Source of the DNA: Treponema sp.
Lineage (GTDB): Bacteria; Spirochaetota; Spirochaetia; Treponematales; Breznakiellaceae
Reading direction: 5' to 3'
NCBI GenBank assembly: GCA_009777535.1
Contig: WRLP01000012.1
Location: 23,389 to 87,388, forward strand
Length of the DNA stretch: 64,000 nucleotides
Both the position numbers and the translations under genes were made by a program. Of the stretch, positions 54,389 to 63,600 are shown in pieces. Each line of letters opens with the position of its first letter. Position 1 is the stretch's first letter. Below the pieces are notes generated by a model. The model was not told the origin of the DNA, made no database searches, and worked only from the letters and a program-made list of their open reading frames with translations.

Positions 54389-56263
54389 TTATTTAATATC
54401 ATTATCTTTTTTTGCAAACGGTTTATACGGCTGACCCGCCCAGGTAAGGCCGACATGGCTGGAAAATTCCAGGGTATTCAGCCTGACACCATGAACAAGC
54501 ACAGACAACATATTCAAAACCAAATTAAGTCCGTGCCCGAAAACCAGCAGTACCACTCCGAATACAAAGAAGATAAAATGCCCCAGCATCGGTCCGGCCA
54601 TGGTATTAATTGTCGAAGCAATAGCCGCGCCAGCAAGCCCGACCGCCCACAGCCTTATATACGACATAATGTCAGAAAAAATATTGGCAATTCCCAGAAT
54701 TACCGAGATGAAATTTTTAAGGCTCTCCAGAATGGAGCCGCCTACGCTGCCGTCATAGTTGGCAAATATAAAATTAAGGACGAAGCCGGCGGCAAAAAGA
54801 GGTACGGCCGGAGGCAGCATGGGTATATATCTGGCTTCGTTACTCGCAATTAAATTCAGAACAATTAGATACATTCCGGCGAGCATGCCCATGGTACCAA
54901 TATCACCCAGAACTTTCAGGCTTTTGGTATGTATGATTACCAAAATGTGGCCGATCGACAACTGCAACAGCGCCAGGGAGAAACAGAAGATCATCAGATT
55001 CTGCTGGACAATTTTATCGTCATAGGCGGATTGTGCTGCGCGCGCGTTAGAAATAAGCGGCAGTGAAATACTTTTCAAAAATGAGGGGAGCATATCGTAG
55101 TCGCCGATGCCAAACCACGAGCATGTCAAAACGCCCCAAAGTAAATTGGAAAAGCCAAGCAATAGAAGGAGTTTTATCGCGCGGGGAACGCCCTTTTTGG
55201 CTGTTTTGATTAAGCCGATGCACCCTGCCAGCAATAATAGTATTCCGTATCCGGCATCGCCGAAGATCATTCCAAAAAAGATAACGAAGAATACCAGGAA
55301 AAACGGCGATATATCAATTTCGTTATAACCTGGAACCACTTCCAGGAAGCCTGTTAAAGGTTCAAGCAGTTTTACGAATCTGTTATTTTTAAGCAGTGTC
55401 GGAACCGGATCGTCAGGCTCCGGATCGCCGGCAGTCAGCGCCCAGCCGTTTTCGCTGGCGCTCCGTTTTAATATGCCCAGACGTTCGGCGGGAATGTAGC
55501 CGGTAAGCCACGAAACGCCCCTGCCTTCAAAATTTTCTCCGGCGCTTTCTTCAAGAATTTCCATTCCCGCCCTGGCCGTTTCAAATTCAATCTGTTCGAT
55601 AACTTCCGCGCGGGCAGTCGTTATCTGATCTATGGCGGGAAGCCACAGATAAAATTTTTCTCCAATACTGGCTATATTTGTCTTTAACTTTTCAATACGG
55701 CTGTCAAGCTGTGCGAGGGAACATTCACCTAACGCAAAGGGATTTACTCCCGGGATTTGATCGCCCCAGGCAAGAGCCCTTACCATTGATTTGTTTTTTT
55801 CCAATACAATCAATTTGATATCTTTACCGGCATTGTTATATTCTTCGAGGGTTAATTCATAGGGGGTAAGAACAAGGCCCTGCTGCGCAAAAGAGGCGAA
55901 TGCCCCCGGATCAAAACTCCCCCATTTTTCCAAGCGGGTACGCTCCCGCGTAAAAGCGATTAGCTGCTCCTGGGATAATTTCTTTTCTTCGCCAAGTGTT
56001 AGCACAGCGGCAACCGGGTCTTCACCGGAAGGAAGGGAGGAGGCGGCACCCTTTTTTTTATTTTTTTTATCATCAGATGCCGGCTTTAACAGCGCCAGAG
56101 CATTATCAGTTTTGGTTTTCTTTTCGAGAAGCCTGGAAAGGGTGTCGGACTGAGCCTGCCTTTTTTCCAGATGCAGTACGCCGGCCTCCCGCAGTTTTTC
56201 AAGAGAATTTTCGCGCTCCTTCTCCATTACAACCAGAGAAACCTTTTTCATCGGTACAATCAT
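54389..56263 (-). CDS. atpI: V-type ATPase subunit I (stator)
   Basis: A 624-residue protein: soluble coiled-coil N-terminus (about 1-320, 'MKKVSLVVMEKERENSLEKL') and a C-terminal membrane domain with about seven helices ('FLVFFVIFFGMIFGDAGYG', 'FISVILGIANIFSDIMSYIR', 'HGLNLVLNMLSVLVHG'). Subunit I forms the stator half channel. It is followed by atpK. The catalytic subunits A, B and D are not in the window. Confidence 0.95.
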   Translation of the reverse strand: MIVPMKKVSLVVMEKERENSLEKLREAGVLHLEKRQAQSDTLSRLLEKKTKTDNALALLKPASDDKKNKKKGAASSLPSGEDPVAAVLTLGEEKKLSQEQLIAFTRERTRLEKWGSFDPGAFASFAQQGLVLTPYELTLEEYNNAGKDIKLIVLEKNKSMVRALAWGDQIPGVNPFALGECSLAQLDSRIEKLKTNIASIGEKFYLWLPAIDQITTARAEVIEQIEFETARAGMEILEESAGENFEGRGVSWLTGYIPAERLGILKRSASENGWALTAGDPEPDDPVPTLLKNNRFVKLLEPLTGFLEVVPGYNEIDISPFFLVFFVIFFGMIFGDAGYGILLLLAGCIGLIKTAKKGVPRAIKLLLLLGFSNLLWGVLTCSWFGIGDYDMLPSFLKSISLPLISNARAAQSAYDDKIVQQNLMIFCFSLALLQLSIGHILVIIHTKSLKVLGDIGTMGMLAGMYLIVLNLIASNEARYIPMLPPAVPLFAAGFVLNFIFANYDGSVGGSILESLKNFISVILGIANIFSDIMSYIRLWAVGLAGAAIASTINTMAGPMLGHFIFFVFGVVLLVFGHGLNLVLNMLSVLVHGVRLNTLEFSSHVGLTWAGQPYKPFAKKDNDIK

Positions 56264-56343
56264 AATATTATCTCATTATAACCATATTTTATTGCGTATG
56301 CAAGGTAATAGATTATGAATTTGCCCCCGCATCCTTTTAAGCC

Positions 56344-56973
56344 TTATATCCCAAGACATCTCTTAAAATTGTCAACCACATCATCAATTGCCGGCCTGGC
56401 ATCAACATCCAAAATCTTGCCTTTTTGCCTGTAAAAACCGATAAGCGGCAGGGTTTGGGCACGGTACACTTCCAGCCGCTTTTGTATGGCCTGCGGGGAG
56501 TCGTCATCACGGACATAAACCTCGCCGCCGCAGTGGTCGCAGATGCCCTCTTTCGATGGCTTTCCGAAAATAATGTGGAAATTGTGCCCGCACTTACGGC
56601 AAACACGCCTTCCCCCCAGCCTTTCCAGTATATCAGGATCGGGGATATCAAAATTGATAACCTTCTCCACGGCAGAAAAAGTTTCCAGCACTTCAGCCTG
56701 GTAAACGGTGCGCGGAAAGCCGTCCAAAATATAACCTTTTTGAACATCTGCTTGAGTAAACCTTTCTTTTACAAGGGCAATTGTGGTCTCGTCATCGACC
56801 AGTTTTCCCGCGTCAATAATTGCCTTTACCTTCAGCCCCAGGGGACTTTTGTCAGCGATTGCTGAACGAAAAATAGCCCCCGTGCTGACATGGGGCACTC
56901 CCAGAATATCCACAGCCCTTGCCGCCAATGTACCCTTGCCAGCACCCGGAGGGCCCAAAAATATCAGCTTCAT
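56344..56973 (-). CDS. adk: adenylate kinase
   Basis: A 209-residue long-lid adenylate kinase. P-loop 'FLGPPGAGKGTLAARA', AMP site 'LDGFPRTVYQAEVLE', and a zinc-type LID with four cysteines in 'CRKCGHNFHI' and 'CDHCGG'. It interconverts ATP, ADP and AMP. GGGAG lies before the ATG. It precedes atpI by 80 bp on the same strand. Confidence 0.97.
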   Translation of the reverse strand: MKLIFLGPPGAGKGTLAARAVDILGVPHVSTGAIFRSAIADKSPLGLKVKAIIDAGKLVDDETTIALVKERFTQADVQKGYILDGFPRTVYQAEVLETFSAVEKVINFDIPDPDILERLGGRRVCRKCGHNFHIIFGKPSKEGICDHCGGEVYVRDDDSPQAIQKRLEVYRAQTLPLIGFYRQKGKILDVDARPAIDDVVDNFKRCLGI

Positions 56974-57056
56974 TTTTAATCTCCCTTAATACTGCGAACT
57001 ATTTGAATTATACTGAAATCATTGTCCGCTGCCAATTGCAATGTTAAGGAGCCCTT

Positions 57057-57641
57057 ATGAATGTTTTTATAGTCTATGCCCACCCAAGCGAAGATTCTTT
57101 TACAAGGCTGATAAGGGACAGTTTTATTTCCGGATTAAAAGCTGCCGGAAAAAAATATATTTTATCAGATTTATATAAAATGAATTTTAATGCTGATATA
57201 AACGAGGCTGAATACCTGCGGGAAGCATACTATAAAAGGGATATTCCGGTTCCCTCGGATGTTGCCGCCGAGCAGGAAAAAATAAATTCCAGCGATGCGA
57301 TTGTTTTTATCTTTCCGCTGTTTTGGTCTGATGCACCGGCAAAACTTGTCGGCTGGTTCAGCCGTGTATGGACTTATGGCTTTGCTTACGGAGAAAACCG
57401 CAATATGAAGCTGCTGGAAAAAGCTCTGGTAATATGCTCGGCCGGAAATACGATGGAATATTTTCATAGTACGGGTATTCTCGGCGCGCTGGAAAAGGTG
57501 ATGCTCGAAGACAGGCTGTTCGACAGGGTAAAAACAAAGGAACTTATCATAATGGACGGAACCAGCCGGGAAACACCGTTACGCGAACAAAACATGGAAA
57601 GACACCTGCAGCGTGCTTTCGACGCCGGGAAAAATATTTAG
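57057..57641 (+). CDS. flavodoxin-fold NAD(P)H oxidoreductase
   Basis: A 194-residue protein of the NQO1/KefF family. 'NVFIVYAHPSEDSFTRLIRD' is the FMN phosphate loop, 'DAIVFIFPLFWSDAPAKLVG' and 'WTYGFAYGE' the quinone-reductase blocks. Probably a two-electron quinone or nitro reductase; substrate unknown. AAGGAG precedes the ATG. Confidence 0.85.
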   Translation: MNVFIVYAHPSEDSFTRLIRDSFISGLKAAGKKYILSDLYKMNFNADINEAEYLREAYYKRDIPVPSDVAAEQEKINSSDAIVFIFPLFWSDAPAKLVGWFSRVWTYGFAYGENRNMKLLEKALVICSAGNTMEYFHSTGILGALEKVMLEDRLFDRVKTKELIIMDGTSRETPLREQNMERHLQRAFDAGKNI

Positions 57642-57707
57642 ATATTTACAGGAAAAAGCATCTGATTTTTTATAACACGGAGGCAAGATTATGGGATTTA
57701 TTTTGTC

Positions 57708-57736
57708 TTGACAATATGTATTAAATAATGTAACAT
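57708..57736 (+). promoter_or_regulatory. promoter of the second brnTA pair
   Basis: TTGACA (57708-57713), a 17-bp spacer and TAACAT (57731-57736) stand just before the frameshifted brnT, whose ribosome site is GAGGGT. Confidence 0.55.
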
Positions 57737-57751
57737 AAAAATGAGGGTAAA

Positions 57752-58049
57752 ATGAACTTTGAATGGGAACCCAAAAAAAGACAGGGTGAACCAAAAAATT
57801 CATGGGATATCATTTTCTACCGCAAAATTTGTATTCAATGATATTGAACGATGGGAGAGATACGATTGTTCTCATAGTGAAAATGAAGACAGATGGCAAA
57901 CAATAGGTTTGGTTGATAAGGTTCTTTTTGTTGTGTTTACCGAGCAAGGAGAAACTACCCGGATTGTTTCTGCCCGAATGGCAGATGAGAATGAAAAGAA
58001 GGTATACAATGGTGAAAGAAACACTGCGGGCTGGACAAAGGCCAACTAA
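57752..58049 (+). pseudogene. brnT: BrnT-type toxin with frameshift in an A7 tract
   Basis: From ATG 57752 the protein begins 'MNFEWEPKK', the usual BrnT start, but after the seven A residues at 57773-57779 the frame ends after about 20 more codons. Removing one A restores the family sequence ('DRVNQKIHGISFSTAKFVF', 'RWQTIGLVDKVLFVVF', 'TRIVSARMADENEKK') to the stop at 58049. Alternatives are a TTG start at 57759 in the second frame, ribosomal slippage on A7, phase variation or a sequencing error. Confidence 0.7.
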
Positions 58050-58308
58050 AGCACAGCTCAAAGAGATTTGGGCGGCAGAAAAAAAACCAATAACTTACAC
58101 AGCGCTTGCTCCGAGATTAACGAGCAAGGAGTTGGCTGAATTTAAGCAAATAAATGCCGATAGCAGAAAAAAGATGCCCTGTACATTGCGTATTTCCAGG
58201 AAATCCCTTGAGTGGTGGAAATCTCTTGGAACGGGATATACCGCCGCAATGTCGAGGATGCTTGAAGATGCCCAGAATCATCCTGAAATCTTAAAAAGAA
58301 TACTTTAA
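58009..58308 (+). CDS. brnA: BrnA-type antitoxin
   Basis: A 99-residue protein from ATG 58009 (AGAAGG upstream), overlapping the toxin by 41 bp. 'TLRAGQRPTKAQLKEIWAAE', 'LTSKELAEFKQIN' and the RHH-like 'CTLRISRKSLEWWKSLGTGY' match BrnA in layout. It is intact while its toxin is frameshifted. Confidence 0.8.
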   Translation: MVKETLRAGQRPTKAQLKEIWAAEKKPITYTALAPRLTSKELAEFKQINADSRKKMPCTLRISRKSLEWWKSLGTGYTAAMSRMLEDAQNHPEILKRIL

Positions 58309-58790
58309 CAACATAACCGATTGCATTCCCTCCCCGCCCTCTGCTCTTCCCTCTTTGCTCCTAACACTCTCATCTCTTAACAATAAATAATTAATAAGGT
58401 CCGCAGATTACGCAGATTAACGCAGAAAAAATAATCCGTGAAAGGTCTCCCTTCGGTCGACGAGCCGATAAGAAATTATATAATGGGCGCTCACGCGCCC
58501 GGCGGCTTCCGCGTAATCCGTGGACACTCTTCCCTTCGCCAAGCATTCATTCGATATTACTCACACGGAGCTCACAGGAGTCTGTAGGAAAAGTTCTCAC
58601 GCCAAGGCAAATAGCAAATAACAACTAGCAAAGAGCAAATTAAGATTTGTGATCTCTCCCTGCTCTTCCCTCTTTGCTATTTGCTCTTTGCTATTTGCTC
58701 AAAAGCAAGGGCGCCGCCCTCAAATCCAGCGCCCCAACCTTTGCTCTTTATTATCTGTTATCTGCTATCTGCTAACTGTTACCTGTTTTC
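58309..58790. repeat. intergenic block of degenerate repeats with H-element copy 1
   Basis: No gene is seen in 482 bp. Blocks in order: CCGCAGATTACGCAGATTAA (about 58400) with an inverse GCGTAATCCGTGG (58512-58524); a GGGCGC-type palindrome near 58487-58503; AGCAAATAGCAAATAAC units inverted to CTTTGCTATTTGCTC (58670-58700); and the H core AAAAGCAAGGGCGCCGCCCT (58701-58720) to CCAGCGCCCC (58726-58735), repeated at 60545. Confidence 0.6.
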
Positions 58791-59327
58791 TTAATCCGCA
58801 TTAAACCCTATTCGTTTAGTCGGTTTTGGCTGGTCTATGAGGTTGTTCAGGGCCTGGACTATTTGCCGTATTGTTTTGTCATATTCGGAAAATTTGTAGT
58901 CGCTATTCTCAATGTGCAGCATCAACAATTTACGGAGTTCGGCTATTTGTTTATTGGTATCCGGTTTATCAAGGGCAAAATGCCTTAACTGAACAAAGGT
59001 ACGCATTATTTGGATATTTACTTTTACAGCTTTATCGGAATTCAAAACGCTGGATAACATCAAGATACCATGCTCTGTAAAAACGAACGGCCTGTATTTT
59101 CTTATGTCTTTATTAAAGATCACAAATTGTGATCTTAGATTTTTCCATTCTTCGGCATTTAATTGAAACATAAAGTCAGCCGGGAAACGCTCGACGTTCC
59201 TCTTTACTGCCTGGTTCAAAACCCTAATTTCAACCTCATATAATTGAGCCAGATCGCTGTCAAGCATGACCTTAGACCCACGAATTTCTTGTATCATTTT
59301 TTGGATTTTAATCAGTTCTTTCTTCAT
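58791..59327 (-). CDS. ORF6N domain protein
   Basis: A 178-residue protein. 'KVMLDSDLAQLYEVEIRVLN' and 'FPADFMFQLNAEEWKNLRSQ' with 'KYRPFVFTEHGILMLSSVLN' are the ORF6N (KilA-N-like) DNA-binding domain found in phage antirepressors. The C-terminal part is helical. It stands alone between repeats, a sign of past mobile-element or phage origin. Confidence 0.88.
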   Translation of the reverse strand: MKKELIKIQKMIQEIRGSKVMLDSDLAQLYEVEIRVLNQAVKRNVERFPADFMFQLNAEEWKNLRSQFVIFNKDIRKYRPFVFTEHGILMLSSVLNSDKAVKVNIQIMRTFVQLRHFALDKPDTNKQIAELRKLLMLHIENSDYKFSEYDKTIRQIVQALNNLIDQPKPTKRIGFNAD

Positions 59328-59494
59328 GGTGATTTACTATACCATAAACAGGTTATAAGAAATAAGTATCAAGAAAATCTGGTTTTTTCGCTCTTTTTTC
59401 AACTTTTTTCCCGAAAAACCAAAGCAAAATGTAGGAAAACCTTATTCGAAAATATATCATGCACCTCACGCCAAGACGCAAAGAAATAAAATAA

Positions 59495-59570
59495 AACCAA
59501 AAACCACACGAACAGACACGAACTTTTTCGATCGCTCCTTTGTTCGTGATTGTTGGTGTGGTTAGTGGTT
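59495..59570. repeat. inverted-repeat element, short copy 3 (CACGAAC family)
   Basis: AACCACACGAACAGACACG on the left and GTTCGTGATTGTTGGTGTGG plus TTAGTGGTT on the right form an imperfect hairpin. It lacks the ACTAACCATTAGTT block of copies 1 and 2. It sits in a 339-bp gap (59328-59666) between the ORF6N gene and the DUF2281 gene, otherwise without a gene. Confidence 0.55.
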
Positions 59571-59666
59571 AGATTCTTCATTCATTGCTAATTTCCCTAG
59601 CGCTTCCAGTTGATTTTGCTGCGTTTTCATATTATATTTCCTGTATATGATGATTGGAGGCTGTGT

Positions 59667-59996
59667 ATGACCCGGCAGGCTGAATTACTAAATATTGTGG
59701 ATAAACTTCCCCCCAAATACTTTGGCGAAGTTATTGATTTTGCCGGATATTTACAGCATAAAGCACGGCATGAAATAAAACCTCTTTCCGAAACATCCAA
59801 AAACTTAACAGCGCAGGAAGCTATGGAACGCGGATTGGGACTTGGCACAGGTTCACGTATTGAACCAGCGGAAGCGGTTAAGCATTGTTCCGGCATTTTT
59901 AAGCGATTAGATATACCTCTTTCAAGCGATGATTTTCTTGCAATGCGCCAACAGGAAAAAGAATTAGAGAGCCGTCTTGATGGGGGCTCCTTGTAA
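59667..59996 (+). CDS. DUF2281-type antitoxin-like protein
   Basis: A 109-residue protein from ATG 59667 with GGAGG. 'LNIVDKLPPKYFGEVIDFAG' followed by 'YLQHKA' is the DUF2281 start, a family paired with PIN-domain toxins. The C-terminal third ('FKRLDIPLSSDDFLAMRQQE') would wrap the toxin. Its TAA overlaps the ATG of the broken PIN gene. Confidence 0.8.
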   Translation: MTRQAELLNIVDKLPPKYFGEVIDFAGYLQHKARHEIKPLSETSKNLTAQEAMERGLGLGTGSRIEPAEAVKHCSGIFKRLDIPLSSDDFLAMRQQEKELESRLDGGSL

Positions 59997-60487
59997 TGTA
60001 TCTTCTTGATTGGAGGGCGGGGGACTCCCCGCCAGTATAATAAATTTCCTTTCCAACGAAGAACCTCGTAGCTTGCTTCGAGGTTCTTCCCGCTTGTGCC
60101 TTGCTTGCTTTTCTTAATGATGAGTTTGGAAAGGGGTATGAAAAAGTCAAAGAATTGCTTGACTGTGCTGTTACCGGTGAAATTAATTTGTGCATGAGTC
60201 TCGTTAATTTGGTTGAAGTTTATTATCGAATTATACAGCTTAAAGGACTCGAAACTGCTGATGCCGCAATGGAGCCGGTGAAAAGTCTGCCCATCAGATT
60301 TATCAGCGTTATTTCCGAAGAAATTTATCTTGAAACGGCGCGGTGCAAAGCGCGTTATCCTATAGCCCTTGCTGACGCTTTCCTCTGTGGTACAGCAAAG
60401 TGCATTTCCGCAACTATCGTTACCAGAGACCCGGAAATTAGACTTGCAGAGAAATCTGAGTCTTTGTCTGTCCTTTGGATAATTTGA
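59996..60487 (+). pseudogene. PIN-domain (VapC-like) toxin interrupted by a palindromic insertion
   Basis: ATG 59996 begins M-Y-L-L-D, and the family sequence resumes at 60095 with C-A-L-L-A-F-L-N-D-E, so the intact gene would read straight across. Between them (about 60011-60094) are two hairpins and an in-frame stop pair (TAATAA). The downstream part keeps 'NLVEVYYRI', 'YPIALADAFLCGTA' and 'ATIVTRDPE', normal PIN acidic positions. The remaining frame could start from TTG 60101 without the first catalytic Asp, so it is probably inactive. Confidence 0.75.
60011..60094. mobile_element. palindromic insertion in the PIN gene
   Basis: About 81-84 bp with two perfect stems: GGCGGGG/CCCCGCC (60016-60033) and GAAGAACCTCG/CGAGGTTCTTC (60058-60089), joined by AT-rich sequence. 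It lies exactly between the codons for the first catalytic Asp and the conserved Cys-Ala-Leu. It encodes nothing and looks like a REP- or MITE-type unit. Confidence 0.6.
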
Positions 60488-60518
60488 CAATTCAATTTTC
60501 ATTCCTAATTAATTAATT

Positions 60519-60602
60519 GCTCTTTGCTAATTGCTATTTGCTCCAAAAGCAAGGGCGCCGCCCTCAAAGCCAGCGCCCCTATCTTTGCTCCTTGCTATTT
60601 GT
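60519..60602. repeat. H-element copy 2
   Basis: TTGCTCTTTGCTAATTGC, then AAAAGCAAGGGCGCCGCCCT (60545-60564) to CCAGCGCCCC (60570-60579) and a closing TTTGCTCCTTGC. It matches copy 1 (58681-58750) in the same orientation with one or two mismatches in the core. Confidence 0.65.
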
Positions 60603-60632
60603 TAATTGCTCCCTCCTACGGCTGTTCCCCCG

Positions 60633-63600
60633 TTACCACCCCTCAGGTATGGCTTCTATGCGGTCAGGATTGATACCGCCGATGTTCCATCCGGACTTAT
60701 ATGCGGCTACAGAATCGGCTGGGACATAGATGATCGCTTGATAAGGATATATGCCACCATTCGTTGTTATGCCACCATGTGAAATACCACGTCTCATAAT
60801 CAGAGCAGTGAAGTTAGTATCTCTAATAGAAGCAGCACCAATAGCTGTAACAGTCGCCGGAATATCAATAAACCTCATCATAGTATTATCGGCAAACGCC
60901 CAAGCCTCTATGGTAGTAAGACCGTCAGGAAGGATGAAGACTTTGATATTTGATCTATAGAAAGCAGAATTCCCAAGGGTTATTAGGCTCGCAGGTAAGG
61001 TAATACCTGTTATGCGGCTATGATTAGACCGATAAGCGGAAGCGGCATTGGAAAAAGTTCCGAAATCGGTAATGGTACTGCCGCCCATGTCGTAATAAAC
61101 GTACTTTCCCGAGGGAACTGAATCAAAGAGCAGGTCAAGAGGGTCGGTATCGCCATCGTTCGTGGGAGTGCTATTATTCTGGCCAGCACTATCAGAGTTT
61201 CCTGTCCCGGAAAGTAAAGTTGCGACTGACACATCTATCTTCACGATGATGGGATCTACCTCAGTGCCTTTTAAGGGATTGCTATCGGCAAATGTCTGGA
61301 TTACAGACGCCATTGTCGAGACATTGCTGTCGGTAATTGTTACATCACCGGTTGCGGTATTGAGTATTGTATATGTCCTTGTCAGTATGCCGCTGTCAGT
61401 AAAGCCAGATTTTATTGCTATAGCTTTAATGGTGTGGGTGCCTGTGGCGGTGAGGCGGAAGGGGCCTGTATAGAGTGTGCTTGAGGCTGTGGGATCGGAA
61501 CCATTGGTGGTATAGTGTATCTGTGCATCAGTGGTTTCTGTAGTCAAGAAAATGACTGTCCCGGGGTCGATAACGCCATTAGGAATTCGTATGTTGGGTG
61601 TTGCTGCATTGGGTGATGTGATGGTGTAATTTCTGGACAGTACCTGACTGTCGGACATACCGTCTTTAATCGCATACGCCTTAAATACAATAGTAGCCCC
61701 GCCTGTACCGGTGATCGCAGGTTTACTTGACGGGTTATATTCTGCCTTGGTTGCGCTGGATGGCGGTTCACTGCCGTCAAGGGTGTAATAAATCGTTGCT
61801 CCATCGGTCGCACAAGTAAGCGTTATCTGCGTCCCCGAGTCTACAGTTGTTCCTGCAGGGGAGCTTATCTGTGGAGTGGCGACTGTTGCCATAAGCAGTG
61901 TATAGGTTGCAGTTAAAATGTCGCTATCTTCAGCGTCATCCATAATGGCAATTGCTTTGAGGGTAACTGTGGTACCCGCTGCTCCGGTAATAGCGGGTCT
62001 AGCGGCATCAGAATAAAGCGTACTTGAAACCGTAGGTTCCGTGCTATCGAGGGTGTACCGTATCTGTGCCCCTGTGGTAGTGGTGCTCAGTTGAATGGTA
62101 TCGCCGGATACTACATTGCCTCCTGCTGGTACTGCTGTTGGTGTAGCAACTTTGATGGCGATAGTCAATGTGAATACCCCAGAGGTTGCGCCGTCAATGG
62201 TAAGCGTCAGCGTTTCGGTATCGCCTTCTTCTGTTGATGTGTCGCCCGCAAGGGTCAATTCGCCGCTGTTGCTGTCTATGGTTACCTGTCCCTGTACGGT
62301 TACGCCTTCGGGGAGGTTTGCCACCGTTACCGTGTACGAGCCGTTAGCGATGTTAACGGTGGTTACCGGAAAGGTCACCGTTCCTGCCATGCCCGCTGTC
62401 AACGTACCGCTCTGCATACCTACCGATACTGTCTTTGACGGTAATACCGTAAACTCCGCATCAACCGATGTTTCAGCGTCGCCAGAGCTGGTAATCGTAA
62501 TGGTTTCATCATAATTACCTTCCGCCAAACCCGCTTTCGGCTGGACGGTGAAGGTCGCTATCGCACCGGCAGCCAGGCTGGTGGTTGACAGCGTGCCGAT
62601 GTCATAGTCCGTAGCCGTTGGCTGATTCAGCGTAACCGCGCCTGTGCCGGTGTTGGTGATGGTCACGGTTTTTGCATCAGGCTGCTCGTAGCCCTCCACA
62701 AGCGAGCCAAATGATGTCAAGGTTGAAGCGCTGATTTCGTAGGTGAGGGCTGCCGCAGTTGTCTCACTTACTTCCGCATACGCCGCCCTGTTGCCCGCCT
62801 CATCTTCGACCACAACGATAAAGTAATATGATGTAACAGCGGAAAGACCTGTTACGTTGTATGTTGCTATGTCGGCTGTGCCGCCTGCATTAAGCAGGTT
62901 ACCATCTGTTGGCAGTCCGCCACTCATAGAGAAGGCGCTGTCTTTTTGGTAGACGAAATACAACAAGTCTGCGGGCGCCGTTATATCGTCCGTTGCCTTT
63001 GCCCAGTCCAGGGTCAGCGAATTGTCCGTAACACTTGCGGTAGTTATCGCCCCACTGTTACCAGGTATCGGCGCTATATTGTCTGGTGTTGCAGTAGGTA
63101 TTCTGTTTGCCTGCCCAAAGCCGACAATGGTATTACCAGTTATTTCTACCTTATAAACCTGCACATAGATAGCCGTGCCATTAGGGCCGGCTATGTCTGT
63201 AGCCGCGCTATACGCAGTAGCACCTGTGATCGTTGTAATCGCATCTCCGTAAGCCGGCGCCGCAACGGAAGCGTCGCTCTTATTGTAATAGAAAGCGAAA
63301 CCTGCCGCCGCCGTTTGCGCTGCAAGTGTTACCTTGCCGTCACCCGCTGTCAGGCCAACCGTAAGGTTTTCAAGGTTCTGTGTGGGTTCGCCGTCTGTCG
63401 TTACGGTAACAACACATGTCGCTGTTAAGCCGCCGTCAATGGTTGTTACAGTTATGTTTACAGTGCCTTCTTCCGCATCTTCCGGTACATTGATAACACC
63501 ATAAGCGTTCACGGCGGCAAGAGCGGGATTATCGCTCTCCCACCTTACGCGCTTCTCGCTCGCATCTTCGGGATCAATAACCGCAACAAGGGTTTCAGAG

